Assembly (NCBI GenBank): GCA_902516625.1
Contig: CABXYU010000003.1
Coordinates: 18,312 to 82,311 of the forward strand
Source of the DNA: an uncultured Pelagibacteraceae bacterium
GTDB lineage: Bacteria > Pseudomonadota > Alphaproteobacteria > Pelagibacterales > Pelagibacteraceae
DNA: 64,000 nt
Reading direction: 5' to 3'
Shown here one piece after another: positions 52,415 to 62,284 of this stretch. The number at the start of each line of letters is the position of its first letter. Positions within the stretch are counted from its first letter, which is position 1. The position numbers and the translations under genes were made by a program. Under the pieces are notes generated by a model. The model was given only the letters and a program-made list of their open reading frames with translations, had not been told where the DNA came from and did no database searches.

Positions 52415-54859
52415 TTATAAATTTTTAAAATCTGTTCGTTTTAGGGGCTCTAATTGGATCGAGATTGGATATTTTTGCTTCTCAACCTCTATATATAAAT
52501 TTTTAGATTGAAGTTCATTATTTGTGAGATCATTTTTTATATAACCAAATACTAGGTTCTTTTTGAAATTGAATGAATAATTACCTGAGGTCGATCTTCC
52601 TATAATCTTATCATCAATATATATGGGCTCATCATGAAGCAATAAAGGTTTTCCCGGCTGACTTTCTTTTAAGATAAACATTGCAAATCTGCTTTTAATC
52701 TTATCCTCTTTAATTTTTTCTAAAGCTTGTTTTCCAATAAAGTCTACTTCTTTCTTTTTACTAATAGTAAAAGATAATCCTGCTTGATATTGATTTTCTT
52801 CAGGTGAAATATCATGTCCCCAATGTAAAAAACCACTTTCCATACGCATAATATCCATCGCATGCATACCACAATTTGAGAGATTAAAATCTTTGCCTTT
52901 ATCAATGATTACTTCGAATATTTTTTTTGCATCTTTAAATTCTACATATAATTCATAACCTAATTCGCCTACATAAGATAATCTTTGCACCCAAATCTTA
53001 ATTCCTTCTATTGTAATATACTTGGCTGTTCCAAATTTTAAATTCTCATTGTCAAAATTATCTTTAGATAGTACTTTTAATAATTCTCTACTTTTTGGAC
53101 CAAATAATCCAAACACGCAGAAATCGTCTGTAATATCTTTTAAATCTACATCTTTTGAGAGATGTTTTTTTATGTGAAACTTGTCTCTTTCTCTTGTTGC
53201 TGCAGAACTTATTATTCTAAAATGATTATTTTCAATACAAACTACTGTTAAATCTGTCTCTATTCCGCCATCAGAATTAAGCATATGTGTATAAACACAT
53301 TTCCCAGTTTCATTTTTAATATTTGCAGTACAAATTTTTTGTAGTTCTTGATGTGCCTTTTCTGATTTTATTTCAAACTTAGAAAAAGGGGTTAAATCAA
53401 ATAAACCAATATTTTTAATAGTGTTATTTGTTTCATACTCTGCAGAAGGGTACCAACTTTGATAATTATAACTATATTGATATTCAGCTTTTTCCCCATC
53501 AAGTGCAAACCACATCGGTCTTTCATAACCACCTGAAACTCCAAAACATGCACCAAAACTTTTTAAATCATCATGATGAGGTAGAGTTTTAATATTTCTA
53601 GAGGTTTTGTGTTGTTTAAATGGCCAATGCATCCCATACAGATCGCCTAACGACTCTGTAATTCTCTTTTTGATGAAACCTAATTCGGAATGAAATTTTT
53701 GAAATCTTTTTATATCATAACTAAATATGTCTTGATTTATATGACCAGTCATCAACCATTCTGCTGTAACTTTGCCTACGCCTCCTCCACTTCCAATTCC
53801 AATACTATTTAATCCACAACAAACAAAAAAGTTCTTAATTTCTGGAACTTCCCCCAATAAAGTATTTGTATCCGGCGTGAAAGACTCTGGACCTGAAAAA
53901 AATTTTCTAATACCTGCTTTTTCTAAAATTGGAAACCTGTCAATTGCAGATGCTAAATAAGGTTCAAAATGCTCAAAATTTTCCTGAAACTCACCAAAAG
54001 AAAAATCTTCTGGCACTTTATTTGTTTTGTTCCAAGCAGGAATTGAATTTCCCTCAAAAATACCAACTAATATTTTACCAGCATCCTCTTTAATATAAGT
54101 TCTATTGTCAAAATCTCTAATAACTGGCAAAGTCTTGGAAAGATTTTCTATTGGCTCAGTTATTATGTAAAAATGTTCAGCCGGATATAAAGGAATGCTT
54201 ACCCCAGCTTTTTCCCCTATTTGTCTTGACCACATACCAGAGGCTAAAACAATATATTCACAATCAATTTTTTGACCATTAACTTTCACTCCAGAAATTT
54301 TTCCATCCTTGGACAAAATCTCATCTACTGGAGATTTTTCAAAAATTTTTGCTCCATGCATTCTTGCACCTTTAGCAAGCATGTGAGTAACACCTGATGG
54401 ATCAGCGGCACCATCACCTGGCATTAAGATTCCTCCTATTACTTCATCAGTGTTAATTATTGGGTAATCTTTTTTTATTTGATCTTTATCTAAAATTCTT
54501 ACATCAACATCATAAAGTTGGGCAGTAGTTGCTTGTCTTTGAAGTTCTTGCCATCTTCCCTTGTTTTGCGCAATTGAAAGTGCACCGTTTAGTCTTAAAC
54601 CCGCTGAATGATCAACTTCTTTTTCAAGCTCTTTGTATAAATCTAAAGTATATTTTCTTATTTTAGTTATTGCTGCTGAAGGACCTAATTGACTTACGAG
54701 ACCAGCAGCATGCCAAGTCGTTCCTGATGTTAATTGATCTCTTTCTAATAGAACTGTATCCTTCCAACCAAATTTTGCCAAATGATATGCAACTGAACAT
54801 CCAACTACTCCACCTCCAATAACAACAACTTTTGTGCTACTTGGTAGTTTCTTGTCCAT
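52415..54859 (-). CDS. Dimethylglycine dehydrogenase-like FAD/folate enzyme
   Basis: 814 residues. The DAO-type FAD domain begins KVVVIGGGVVGCSVAYHLAKFGWKDTVLLERDQLTSGTTWHAAGLVSQLG, where the His in TTWHAAG is the usual covalent FAD site. The C-terminal half (about 430-810) is the GcvT-like folate-binding barrel with GLFDLTPFSKFEI, GYELYVEF and ..IGRSTSGNYSF. This layout fits DMGDH, or sarcosine dehydrogenase as the alternative, passing one carbon to tetrahydrofolate. Glycine betaine breakdown is well known in SAR11. The downstream ald sits just five bases upstream on the minus strand, giving one operon. Confidence 0.88.
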   Translation of the reverse strand: MDKKLPSSTKVVVIGGGVVGCSVAYHLAKFGWKDTVLLERDQLTSGTTWHAAGLVSQLGPSAAITKIRKYTLDLYKELEKEVDHSAGLRLNGALSIAQNKGRWQELQRQATTAQLYDVDVRILDKDQIKKDYPIINTDEVIGGILMPGDGAADPSGVTHMLAKGARMHGAKIFEKSPVDEILSKDGKISGVKVNGQKIDCEYIVLASGMWSRQIGEKAGVSIPLYPAEHFYIITEPIENLSKTLPVIRDFDNRTYIKEDAGKILVGIFEGNSIPAWNKTNKVPEDFSFGEFQENFEHFEPYLASAIDRFPILEKAGIRKFFSGPESFTPDTNTLLGEVPEIKNFFVCCGLNSIGIGSGGGVGKVTAEWLMTGHINQDIFSYDIKRFQKFHSELGFIKKRITESLGDLYGMHWPFKQHKTSRNIKTLPHHDDLKSFGACFGVSGGYERPMWFALDGEKAEYQYSYNYQSWYPSAEYETNNTIKNIGLFDLTPFSKFEIKSEKAHQELQKICTANIKNETGKCVYTHMLNSDGGIETDLTVVCIENNHFRIISSAATRERDKFHIKKHLSKDVDLKDITDDFCVFGLFGPKSRELLKVLSKDNFDNENLKFGTAKYITIEGIKIWVQRLSYVGELGYELYVEFKDAKKIFEVIIDKGKDFNLSNCGMHAMDIMRMESGFLHWGHDISPEENQYQAGLSFTISKKKEVDFIGKQALEKIKEDKIKSRFAMFILKESQPGKPLLLHDEPIYIDDKIIGRSTSGNYSFNFKKNLVFGYIKNDLTNNELQSKNLYIEVEKQKYPISIQLEPLKRTDFKNL

Positions 54860-54863
54860 TTAA

Positions 54864-55982
54864 TTAATTTTTTATTGCATCTCCTGGATCAACATATTTA
54901 TGTCCAAATACATCTGCAACTGCTTTATAAGTCACATGTCCCTTATGAACATTTAATCCTGCTAAAAAGTTTTTGTCTTCACCCAAAGCTTTTTGATAAC
55001 CTTTATTTGCTAATTTAATCAAGTAAGGGAGAGTTGCCTTATTAAGTGCAAAAGTTGAAGTTCTAGGAACTCCACCTGGCATGTTAGCCACACAATAATG
55101 AACTACGTCATCTACTATATAAGTTGGATCTCCGTGGGTTGTTGGTTTACTAGTTTCAACACAACCTCCTTGATCAATTGCTACATCGACTATTACGGAC
55201 CCTCTTTTCATAAATTTTAACATTTCTTTAGTAACTAATTTTGGTGCTTCAGCTCCTGGAATTAATACACCACCAACTAATAAATCTGCTTCAGCGACTA
55301 ATTTATTTAAATCTATCTTATCACTTTGTTGCGGAATGATCTTATCACCAAACATTTGGACTAATTGTTTTAATCTTAATTCTGACTTATCAACAATATG
55401 TACCTTTGCCTGCATACCAGTAGCAATCACAGCAGCATTTTCTCCAACGACACCACCTCCTAAAATTACAACTGTTCCCCCAGTAACTCCAGGTGCACCA
55501 CCTAATAAAAGACCTCTACCCTTTTGATTTTTTTCTAAACAATGTGCCCCAGCTTGTACTGACATACGCCCTGCAACAGCGCTCATTGGAGCAAGTAAAG
55601 GCAATCTACCATTGTCATCAGTAACAGTTTCATAAGCTATATTTATGCTTTTAGATTTGATTAATCCCTCAGTTAACTCTTTTGCAGCAGCTAAATGAAG
55701 ATATGTATAAATAATTTGATTTTCTCTGATCATGTCCACCTCTACTTTTTGTGGCTCTTTAACTTTAACAATTATTTCAGCATCATTAAAAATATCTGAA
55801 GCTTTATTTACTATTTTTGCACCTGCTTTTGTGTATTGATCATTTTCAAAACCAGCTTCAAATCCACCATTATTTTCAATTAAAACTTCGTGCCCCTCCG
55901 AAGTTAAAGCTTTTACACTATCGGGAGTTAGGCCAATTCTATTTTCCTGAGGTTTAATTTCTTTAGGTACACCGATACGCAT
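54864..55982 (-). CDS. ald: Alanine dehydrogenase
   Basis: 372 residues, the normal length. MRIGVPKEIKPQENRIGLTPDSVKALTSEGHEVLIENNGG has the catalytic KEIK..E.R segment, and APMSAVAGRMSVQAGAHCLEK and LGGGVVGENAAVIATGMQAKVHIVDK (NAD site) follow. It interconverts alanine and pyruvate with NAD. Next to a pyruvate-dependent aminotransferase it can regenerate pyruvate and release ammonia. Confidence 0.96.
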   Translation of the reverse strand: MRIGVPKEIKPQENRIGLTPDSVKALTSEGHEVLIENNGGFEAGFENDQYTKAGAKIVNKASDIFNDAEIIVKVKEPQKVEVDMIRENQIIYTYLHLAAAKELTEGLIKSKSINIAYETVTDDNGRLPLLAPMSAVAGRMSVQAGAHCLEKNQKGRGLLLGGAPGVTGGTVVILGGGVVGENAAVIATGMQAKVHIVDKSELRLKQLVQMFGDKIIPQQSDKIDLNKLVAEADLLVGGVLIPGAEAPKLVTKEMLKFMKRGSVIVDVAIDQGGCVETSKPTTHGDPTYIVDDVVHYCVANMPGGVPRTSTFALNKATLPYLIKLANKGYQKALGEDKNFLAGLNVHKGHVTYKAVADVFGHKYVDPGDAIKN

Positions 55983-56022
55983 TATCTCTCTCTATTAATA
56001 CAGATATAAAAATGTAAACTTA

Positions 56023-57369
56023 TTAGTTCTTTTGGTTCTTTTGATAATTAGTGATACCAGTTCTTAGTTTATCAACAATCTCATCAATATGTTTTTTCTC
56101 ACAAATGAATTGTGGAGCAATTATTAAACAATCACCTGTTGCTTTAAAATTTACACCTGCTTCATAACATGCTTTGAAACATTCATAACCAGCTTTACCA
56201 GGTTTACCTTTCATTTTCATATCAATTCCACCCATCATTCCATAACCTCTAATGTTCTCCACTGACTCTAGATCTTGAAGAGAAAATAAACCTTTTTGGA
56301 AATATGGAGCTAAATTTTTTGCTCTTTTAAAAATATCATCTTTTTCAAAAATATCTTGGACAGCTAAAGCTGCTGCTACAGCCACTGGAATACCTGAATA
56401 TGTATAACCATGAAATAATTCTACCGAACCCATTGGTGATGCATCCATCACTGCATCGTAAATTTCATCCTTACATGCAACTACTCCCATTGGCACCACA
56501 CCATTTGTTGTTGCCTTGGCCATTGTCATTATATCCGGTATAACACCAAATTCATGTCCTGCAAAAGAGGATCCTGTTCTTCCCCAACCTGTAATTACTT
56601 CATCAAAAATTAAAAGTATCCCGTGTTTATCACAAATTTCTCTAAGTTTTTGTAAGTAACCTTTAGGCGGAACTAAAGTACCAGTTGATCCTGCGATTGG
56701 TTCAACTATACATGCTGCAATATTTTCTGGACCAAAATTGCTTGCTATTCTCTCTAAATCATTAGCTAAATCTCCACCAGTTTCAGGTTGTCCACTTACA
56801 AATTTATGTTCTGGTAAATGGGTGTGTCTCATATGTTGAACACCTGGCATTAAAATACTAGCAAATGTTTTTACATTATTAATCATTCCCCCAACTGATA
56901 CACATCCGATGTTCATTCCATGGTATCCTCTTTCTCTTCCAACAAATCTAAATCTATGTGCGTTTCCTTTAGCTCTATGATAAGCAACGGCAATTTTTAT
57001 CGCTGTTTCAACTGCTGTAGATCCACAAATTGTGTAAAACATTTTATTCAGATTTCCCGGAGTATGTTTTGAAATTCTAGTTGCTAACTCAAATGAACCA
57101 CCAAAACCTTGTTGAAAAGGTTGAGCATAATCTAAAGTTTCTAATTGCTTGGTAACCGCTTCTGTTATTTCTTTTCTTCCATGTCCTAAAGGATTACAGA
57201 ATAATCCAGAGCTTGCATCAATTTGTGTCTTACCATGATGTGTTTTTAAATAAACACCCTTAGCTTCTGTGATTAACCTTGGATTTGCTTTAAAATCTTT
57301 ATTAGATGTAAACGGCATCCAATGTTCATTTAACGAATTTGGAACTGAAGTACGGTTTTCTGAGCTCAT
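56023..57369 (-). CDS. Class III aminotransferase, omega-amino acid/taurine:pyruvate type
   Basis: 448 residues. LNEHWMPFTSNKDFKANPRLITEAKGVYLKTHHGKTQIDASSGLFCNPLGHGRKEI is the opening of omega-amino acid:pyruvate aminotransferases. The PLP site appears as LLIFDEVITGWGRTGSSFAGHEFGVIPDIMTMAKATTNGVVPMG, with the Lys in AKATTNG. In family terms it may act on beta-alanine, taurine or similar amines. With ald behind it and a TauABC-like transporter divergently, taurine:pyruvate aminotransferase (Tpa) is the best guess. Upstream 181 bases are AT-rich and hold an inverted repeat CAACTCTTGGTTG. Confidence 0.85.
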   Translation of the reverse strand: MSSENRTSVPNSLNEHWMPFTSNKDFKANPRLITEAKGVYLKTHHGKTQIDASSGLFCNPLGHGRKEITEAVTKQLETLDYAQPFQQGFGGSFELATRISKHTPGNLNKMFYTICGSTAVETAIKIAVAYHRAKGNAHRFRFVGRERGYHGMNIGCVSVGGMINNVKTFASILMPGVQHMRHTHLPEHKFVSGQPETGGDLANDLERIASNFGPENIAACIVEPIAGSTGTLVPPKGYLQKLREICDKHGILLIFDEVITGWGRTGSSFAGHEFGVIPDIMTMAKATTNGVVPMGVVACKDEIYDAVMDASPMGSVELFHGYTYSGIPVAVAAALAVQDIFEKDDIFKRAKNLAPYFQKGLFSLQDLESVENIRGYGMMGGIDMKMKGKPGKAGYECFKACYEAGVNFKATGDCLIIAPQFICEKKHIDEIVDKLRTGITNYQKNQKN

Positions 57370-57447
57370 AGAATCTTTTTTTTTAAATTAATATATATTA
57401 ACTTAAGTTTCTTTAGACTATATAGGTAAAATTAACCACCAAAATAA

Positions 57448-57476
57448 TTGACGCAACTCTTGGTTGTATTAAAAAT
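57448..57476 (+). promoter_or_regulatory. Weak candidate promoter upstream of tauA-like gene
   Basis: TTGACG (57448) is followed at 17 bases by AAAAAT, a poor -10. The spacer carries CAAC-TCTTG-GTTG, a four-base inverted repeat that may be an operator. It lies in the 181-base gap between the divergent aminotransferase and tauA-like genes, the only such gap in this block. The evidence is thin in AT-rich DNA. Confidence 0.3.
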
Positions 57477-57550
57477 AAACACTTTTTTGTTTTACATCCA
57501 GCTAAATTTAATTTTAACTATTAGTAATATAAATCAACAAAGAGGATTAA

Positions 57551-58492
57551 ATGAAAAAAATAATTAGTTTTATTTTAGGATGTTTTGTAGCTCTTAACCT
57601 TAGCATTTCAGTTGCAAATTCTGCAGCGAATGAAGTTAGAGTTGCTTACTTTCTAGAATGGCCAAGTCCAAATTTAGAGGACATGCAAAAAAAAGCATTT
57701 GCAAAAGCACTTGGAGTACCAGTTAAATGGACAAACTTCACTAATGGTGGAGCAATGACTGATGCAATGTTAGCAGGAGATATTGATATTTCTTACTCTC
57801 AAGGATTAGTGCCTTTTATTAATGCGGTAAAATCTAAAGCACCAATCAAACTAGTTGATATTGCTATGGAATATGGAATGGGAGGAACAACTTGTGTTAC
57901 TTCTAATGCCTCAGGTATTACAAAAGCAAACGCTACTGAATTAGAGGGTAAAAAAGTTGCTGTTCCACTAGGAACAATGGCTGAGTATGTTTTCGATGAA
58001 AGTATGAAGGTTGTTGGAGCTGACAGAAAAAAAATGGATATTATTCAAATGGACCCTGAAGAAGGTGCTGCTGCTTTAGTAAGTGGCGATGTTGTAATGG
58101 CATGTTTATTTGGTGGTAACTCTATTAAAGCTGCAACTGCAGTTGGTTCTAGATTATTAACAGTTCAAGAAGCTAGAGATGCTGGTATCCTAGGAATAGA
58201 CATAACTTCAGTAACTACAAAGTTTATGAAGGAAAATCCTGGTATGCTTAGAACTTTTATAGAAGTGACTCATGAAGCTAATGCCAGATATAGAGCTGGT
58301 AAAAGTGATATGAACTCTATGTCAAAAGCTTCGGAAATGAAAGTTGCTGATATGAAAGAAACTTTAAGTGGCTTTAAGTTCCTAACTCCAGATGAAACTA
58401 AAAAATCCATGGAAAGTGGAAATCTTGATGCATTCTTAAAAGGAATGGGAACACCAAGAGGAAACGTAGACACTAGTTTCTTACCTCTATAA
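57551..58492 (+). CDS. tauA: TauA-like ABC transporter substrate-binding protein
   Basis: 313 residues with signal peptide MKKIISFILGCFVALNLSISVANSAA. The mature part starts NEVRVAYFLEWPSPNLEDMQKKAF, typical of the nitrate/sulfonate/taurine group, with GDIDISYSQGLVPFINAVK and GMGGTTCVTSNASGITK. It gathers taurine or a related sulfonate in the periplasm by family and neighbourhood. Shine-Dalgarno AGAGGA precedes the ATG. A strong terminator-like hairpin follows the stop. Confidence 0.88.
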   Translation: MKKIISFILGCFVALNLSISVANSAANEVRVAYFLEWPSPNLEDMQKKAFAKALGVPVKWTNFTNGGAMTDAMLAGDIDISYSQGLVPFINAVKSKAPIKLVDIAMEYGMGGTTCVTSNASGITKANATELEGKKVAVPLGTMAEYVFDESMKVVGADRKKMDIIQMDPEEGAAALVSGDVVMACLFGGNSIKAATAVGSRLLTVQEARDAGILGIDITSVTTKFMKENPGMLRTFIEVTHEANARYRAGKSDMNSMSKASEMKVADMKETLSGFKFLTPDETKKSMESGNLDAFLKGMGTPRGNVDTSFLPL

Positions 58493-58514
58493 TCTTATAG
58501 AGATAGAAAAATTT

Positions 58515-58551
58515 AATAGGCGCCAATTCTAAAATTGGTGCCTATTTTTTT
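58515..58551 (+). terminator. Strong terminator-like hairpin between tauA and tauB
   Basis: AATAGGCGCCAATT and AATTGGTGCCTATT form a 14-pair stem (one G-U) with a four-base loop CTAA, followed by a T run. It is the clearest intrinsic terminator in the window. It lies between the binding-protein gene and the ATPase gene, so it probably reduces transcription into tauBC while protecting the tauA message. Confidence 0.9.
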
Positions 58552-58579
58552 AATAAAAACTCTAATATAAAGATATTCT

Positions 58580-59377
58580 ATGAGTGATCTTATTTCACAA
58601 AATCTTAATATGATTTTTAAAACTCCAAAAGGAGAAAAGGTTCACGCATTAAAAGACTTAAATTTTACTCTTAAAAAAGGAGAACTACTTACAGTTCTTG
58701 GACCCTCTGGTTGTGGAAAAACTACTTTATTAAATATTACTGCAGGTTTTATAAGACCAACATCAGGAAGTATCACCCTTAACAATAAAGAAATTGATGG
58801 ACCAGGTGTTGAAAGAGGAATGGTTTTTCAACAAGGAGCTTTATTCGAATGGTTAACAGTAGCTGAAAATGTAAACTTTGGACTTAGAATGAAAAAAGAA
58901 GATCCAATCAAAACTTCAAAACGAGTGGATGAATGGTTAGAAATTGTTGGTTTAAAAGGTTTTGGAAATACCCCTACTTATCAGTTATCTGGTGGAATGC
59001 AGCAAAGAGTTGCTTTAGCAAGATGTCTTATAAATGATCCAGATTTAATTCTAATGGATGAACCATTAGGTGCTCTTGATGCATTAACAAGAGAAAAAAT
59101 GCAGTCTTTAGTTTTAAAGATTTGGAAAGAAACTGGTAAAACAATTATTCTTATCACCCACTCTGTTGAAGAAGCTTTATTACTTGGTGAAAGATTATAT
59201 GTAATGGCCCCACGGCCAGGTCGTATACATAAAGAATACAACCTTCCCTTTGCCTCAATGGGACTTGAGGAAGATTTGAGAGAAATTAAAAAAAATAAAG
59301 ACTTTTCTGCAAAGCGAGAGGAAATATTAGAAATGATTTGGAATATGGAAGAAGAAATTATGGGAAAAGAAATTTAA
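58580..59377 (+). CDS. tauB: TauB-like ABC transporter ATPase
   Basis: 265 residues. Walker A GPSGCGKTT, Q-loop FQQGALFEW, signature LSGGMQQRVALARCL, Walker B LILMDEPLGALD and the switch His of LITHSVEEAL. The KIWKETGKTIILITHSVEEALLLGERLYVM segment is that of the nitrate/sulfonate/taurine ATPases. It energises import through the permease that starts right after its stop (59378). Confidence 0.95.
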   Translation: MSDLISQNLNMIFKTPKGEKVHALKDLNFTLKKGELLTVLGPSGCGKTTLLNITAGFIRPTSGSITLNNKEIDGPGVERGMVFQQGALFEWLTVAENVNFGLRMKKEDPIKTSKRVDEWLEIVGLKGFGNTPTYQLSGGMQQRVALARCLINDPDLILMDEPLGALDALTREKMQSLVLKIWKETGKTIILITHSVEEALLLGERLYVMAPRPGRIHKEYNLPFASMGLEEDLREIKKNKDFSAKREEILEMIWNMEEEIMGKEI

Positions 59378-61303
59378 ATGTTAACTCAAATAGTAACTTT
59401 TTTAATATTTTTTGCAGTAATCGGATGCATTCTTTACGGAAGACGTTTAATTCGAACTGAAAAAGTTGATGCTGTTTTTGGAAATCCTGAAAGAGCTTTA
59501 GGTGGAACACACTGGGTAATTGTCGGAAGTAGTTTTCTTTTATTAATATGGCTTTATTATTCTTGGGATATCGCAAAAGGTTTTTATCCAAAATCTGCAA
59601 ATGAACTTTGTCAAGTAGCAAAAGTAAATGACTCTTTATTGGGATTGAAATATCAATTTCCTATAGAGGAACGAGAATTAAAAAGTACCTCTCAAATTAA
59701 AAAGGAGAACAAAAATCTTAAGAAAATCTCTATTGAAATACAAAATTCTGAAGATCTGAATAATCAACAAAAAATAATTCTAATAAATTTTATAAACAAA
59801 ACTAATCAACTAATCCCATTGCTAACTAATGTGGACTTACTTGAAAATGAGACTAAACAAAAAATTGATGGTATTACTGGAAAAATTAATTTTTTAACTG
59901 AAAATTTTCAAAAACCAGATTATCCTTTTGAAACAGAACAGGAGCTTAGTGAAAGACTTAAAGCAGTAGGAGAGGAAGGTGGCTGGGGGATTACAAAGGT
60001 AAATGCAGGGTCCGGAACTATTGAGAATACTATAGAAGTTCCTTTAGTACCTGCAACAGATAGAGGTTTAAAGTTTCATGTAGCTGCTCAAGAATTAAAT
60101 CTTATTAGTAAGGAATTTTTTAAACTACGTAATCATAATCCAGAATTTAAAAGTAAGATTAAAGAACTTAAAGAAAGTATAAAAGTTTATCGAAAAGATC
60201 TTAACGATAATGAAGAAGTTGCATCATCATATGCTAAAAATATAGTTAAAATTGCAAGAAGAATAGAATTTGCAAGTATCTATCCACCAAATGCATTAAA
60301 TAAGATGCAAAATGCCATCATCAAATTTGATGAAGCACAATTACAAGCTCAAGGTGGATTAAGATTTATTGATATCTTTTTATTTCCAGCTGGAACGATT
60401 ATAGCTAGCGGTCCAAGCTGTTCAGAACAAGGTTCTGGTAGATGGCTTCCAAAACCTTCTGATACTTTTAAAAAATTTGTCCTCATGTCAAAACCAAGTG
60501 TTGGCTATAAAGATATTCCTCTTCTATGGATCAAGATGGTTGATGTAAGTACCTGGATAGGTTTTATTTTACCAGATTGGATAGCAGATGTTCTTCCAGG
60601 TCAATACCCTGTTCATACAAAAGATGGAATAGTGAAACAAAACTTTAAAGGTGCAGTTCTAAAGGTTGTAACAGGCGACTTCAAATTATTGAAGATCCCA
60701 GTTCCTTACGGTCATATTTGGGATTCATTTATGAGAGTATTTTTGGGATTAGTTTTTGGAATTATCATTGGTGTCCCATTAGGATTATTTATGGGTTTAA
60801 ATAGATTTGCAAAAGGTTTTTTTGATCCATTAATTGAACTTTATAGACCAGTTCCTCCTTTAGCTTGGGCACCATTAATTATCTCTGTATTAGGAATTGA
60901 TAATACTGGTAAAGTTTTTTTATTATTTATGGTGTCGTTATCTATTATGATCATTTCAGCAAGAGCTGGAGCATCAGGAACACAATTATCAAAAATTCAC
61001 GCCGCTCACTCTTTAGGTGCATCTAAAAAACAAATATTAAGGTATGTAATTTTTCCTAATTCATTGCCTGAAATTTTAACAGGGATAAGAGTTGCTGTTG
61101 GTATGTGTTGGGGAACTTTAGTTGCAGCAGAATTTTTAGCAGGGACAACAGGAATTGGTTTCGTTGAAAACGTAGCTAAAAAATATTTCCAATACGAAGT
61201 TATTTGGATTACTATTTTTATAATGGGAATGCTTGGTCTTTTATTTGACGTTACACTGAGAAAGATCATAGATAAAACAATCCCCTGGCGTGGGAAAGGT
61301 TGA
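59378..61303 (+). CDS. tauC: TauC-like ABC permease with a 440-residue N-terminal extension
   Basis: 641 residues where typical TauC/SsuC permeases have 250-280. Residues 442-641 are a full permease core: VPYGHIWDSFMRVFLGLVFGIIIGVPLGLFMG, RPVPPLAWAPLI, and the EAA loop AAHSLGASKKQILRYVIFPNSLPEILTGIR. The N-terminal part has two hydrophobic segments (3-20, 45-63), then about 370 mostly polar, helical residues with two Cys (78, 348) and VPLVPATDRGLKFH in the middle, likely periplasmic. It may be a fused ligand or scaffold domain. Reading frame and codon use are continuous, so it is not a frameshift. Confidence 0.88.
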   Translation: MLTQIVTFLIFFAVIGCILYGRRLIRTEKVDAVFGNPERALGGTHWVIVGSSFLLLIWLYYSWDIAKGFYPKSANELCQVAKVNDSLLGLKYQFPIEERELKSTSQIKKENKNLKKISIEIQNSEDLNNQQKIILINFINKTNQLIPLLTNVDLLENETKQKIDGITGKINFLTENFQKPDYPFETEQELSERLKAVGEEGGWGITKVNAGSGTIENTIEVPLVPATDRGLKFHVAAQELNLISKEFFKLRNHNPEFKSKIKELKESIKVYRKDLNDNEEVASSYAKNIVKIARRIEFASIYPPNALNKMQNAIIKFDEAQLQAQGGLRFIDIFLFPAGTIIASGPSCSEQGSGRWLPKPSDTFKKFVLMSKPSVGYKDIPLLWIKMVDVSTWIGFILPDWIADVLPGQYPVHTKDGIVKQNFKGAVLKVVTGDFKLLKIPVPYGHIWDSFMRVFLGLVFGIIIGVPLGLFMGLNRFAKGFFDPLIELYRPVPPLAWAPLIISVLGIDNTGKVFLLFMVSLSIMIISARAGASGTQLSKIHAAHSLGASKKQILRYVIFPNSLPEILTGIRVAVGMCWGTLVAAEFLAGTTGIGFVENVAKKYFQYEVIWITIFIMGMLGLLFDVTLRKIIDKTIPWRGKG

Positions 61304-61340
61304 TGTTCATCTATTTCATTAATCTAATGAGAGTTATTGA

Positions 61341-62276
61341 ATGATTAATTGGGGAATATTAGGCTTGGGAAGAATGGGCTCAACATTCGCGAATGCAATA
61401 AATGAAACCTCTAATTCAAAACTGATAGACATAGCCAGTAAGTCTGGAAAAACTTTTGATAAATTCAAAATTAAATCTTATGAAGATTTAATTAATAACA
61501 AAGATATTGATGCAGTATACATTTCAACTTTAAATAATACCCACAAAGATTTGATTAAATCATTGAGTGATAAAAACAAAAAAATTTTATGTGAAAAGCC
61601 AGTTTCTATGAATTTAAAAGATATGTTTGAAGTAGAAAAAATTATTTTAGAAAAAAAAATTCAATTTTATGAAGCAATTGCTTATTATTCTCATCCACAA
61701 ACCATAGAATTATTAAATTTAATTGAAAATGATGAAATAGGAGAAATCAAAACTATTGAAAGCAGTTTTGGTTTTAAAGCAAAATTCAGACCCTCTTCTA
61801 GAATATACAATAAAGAACTGGGTGGTGGCTCTATTTTAGATTTGGGATGTTATCCAATAAGTTTTTTTATGTTATTTGCTGAAACCATAGATCAAATCTC
61901 TCTTAATGATAAAAAATTAAGTTATGCAAAGTCAGGTGTAGATGATGAGGCAACAGCAACTTTAGAATATAACAATAAATTAGAAGGCAAAATTAAAGTG
62001 AGTATAAAATCGAATTTAGAAAATAGATGTATTATTCATGGATCTAAAGGATCGATAAAAGTAAATAGTCCATGGCTACCAAATAAAGAAACTGTTATTG
62101 AAATTTCTAATAAAAATCATTTTTATATAAAACAAATAAAATCAAATTTATCAGTTTATGCTAATCAAATTGAGAATGTTTCTAGAAGTTTTATAAATAA
62201 AAATTCTAAAAATAATCTCTTTAGTATAGAGAAATCTTCTATCAATATGCGTTTAATTAATAATTGGATGAATTGA
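61341..62276 (+). CDS. Gfo/Idh/MocA-family oxidoreductase
   Basis: 311 residues. WGILGLGRMGSTFANAINETSNSKLIDIASKS gives the NAD(P) Rossmann domain, LCEKPVSMNLKDM the EKP catalytic motif, and GGGSILDLGCYPISFFMLFA the characteristic C-terminal strand with a Gly-rich turn and the catalytic DxGxY-like segment. It oxidises or reduces a sugar or related hydroxy compound; the substrate is open. It follows tauC by 37 bases and the next gene starts about eight bases after it, so it is part of the tau operon. Confidence 0.86.
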   Translation: MINWGILGLGRMGSTFANAINETSNSKLIDIASKSGKTFDKFKIKSYEDLINNKDIDAVYISTLNNTHKDLIKSLSDKNKKILCEKPVSMNLKDMFEVEKIILEKKIQFYEAIAYYSHPQTIELLNLIENDEIGEIKTIESSFGFKAKFRPSSRIYNKELGGGSILDLGCYPISFFMLFAETIDQISLNDKKLSYAKSGVDDEATATLEYNNKLEGKIKVSIKSNLENRCIIHGSKGSIKVNSPWLPNKETVIEISNKNHFYIKQIKSNLSVYANQIENVSRSFINKNSKNNLFSIEKSSINMRLINNWMN

Positions 62277-62284
62277 TAAATTCT

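Noticed and set aside
52860-54000. Possible glycine or SAM riboswitch near dimethylglycine dehydrogenase
   Set aside because: The gene is preceded by ald with a four-base gap, leaving no leader; no riboswitch-like sequence was seen in any gap.
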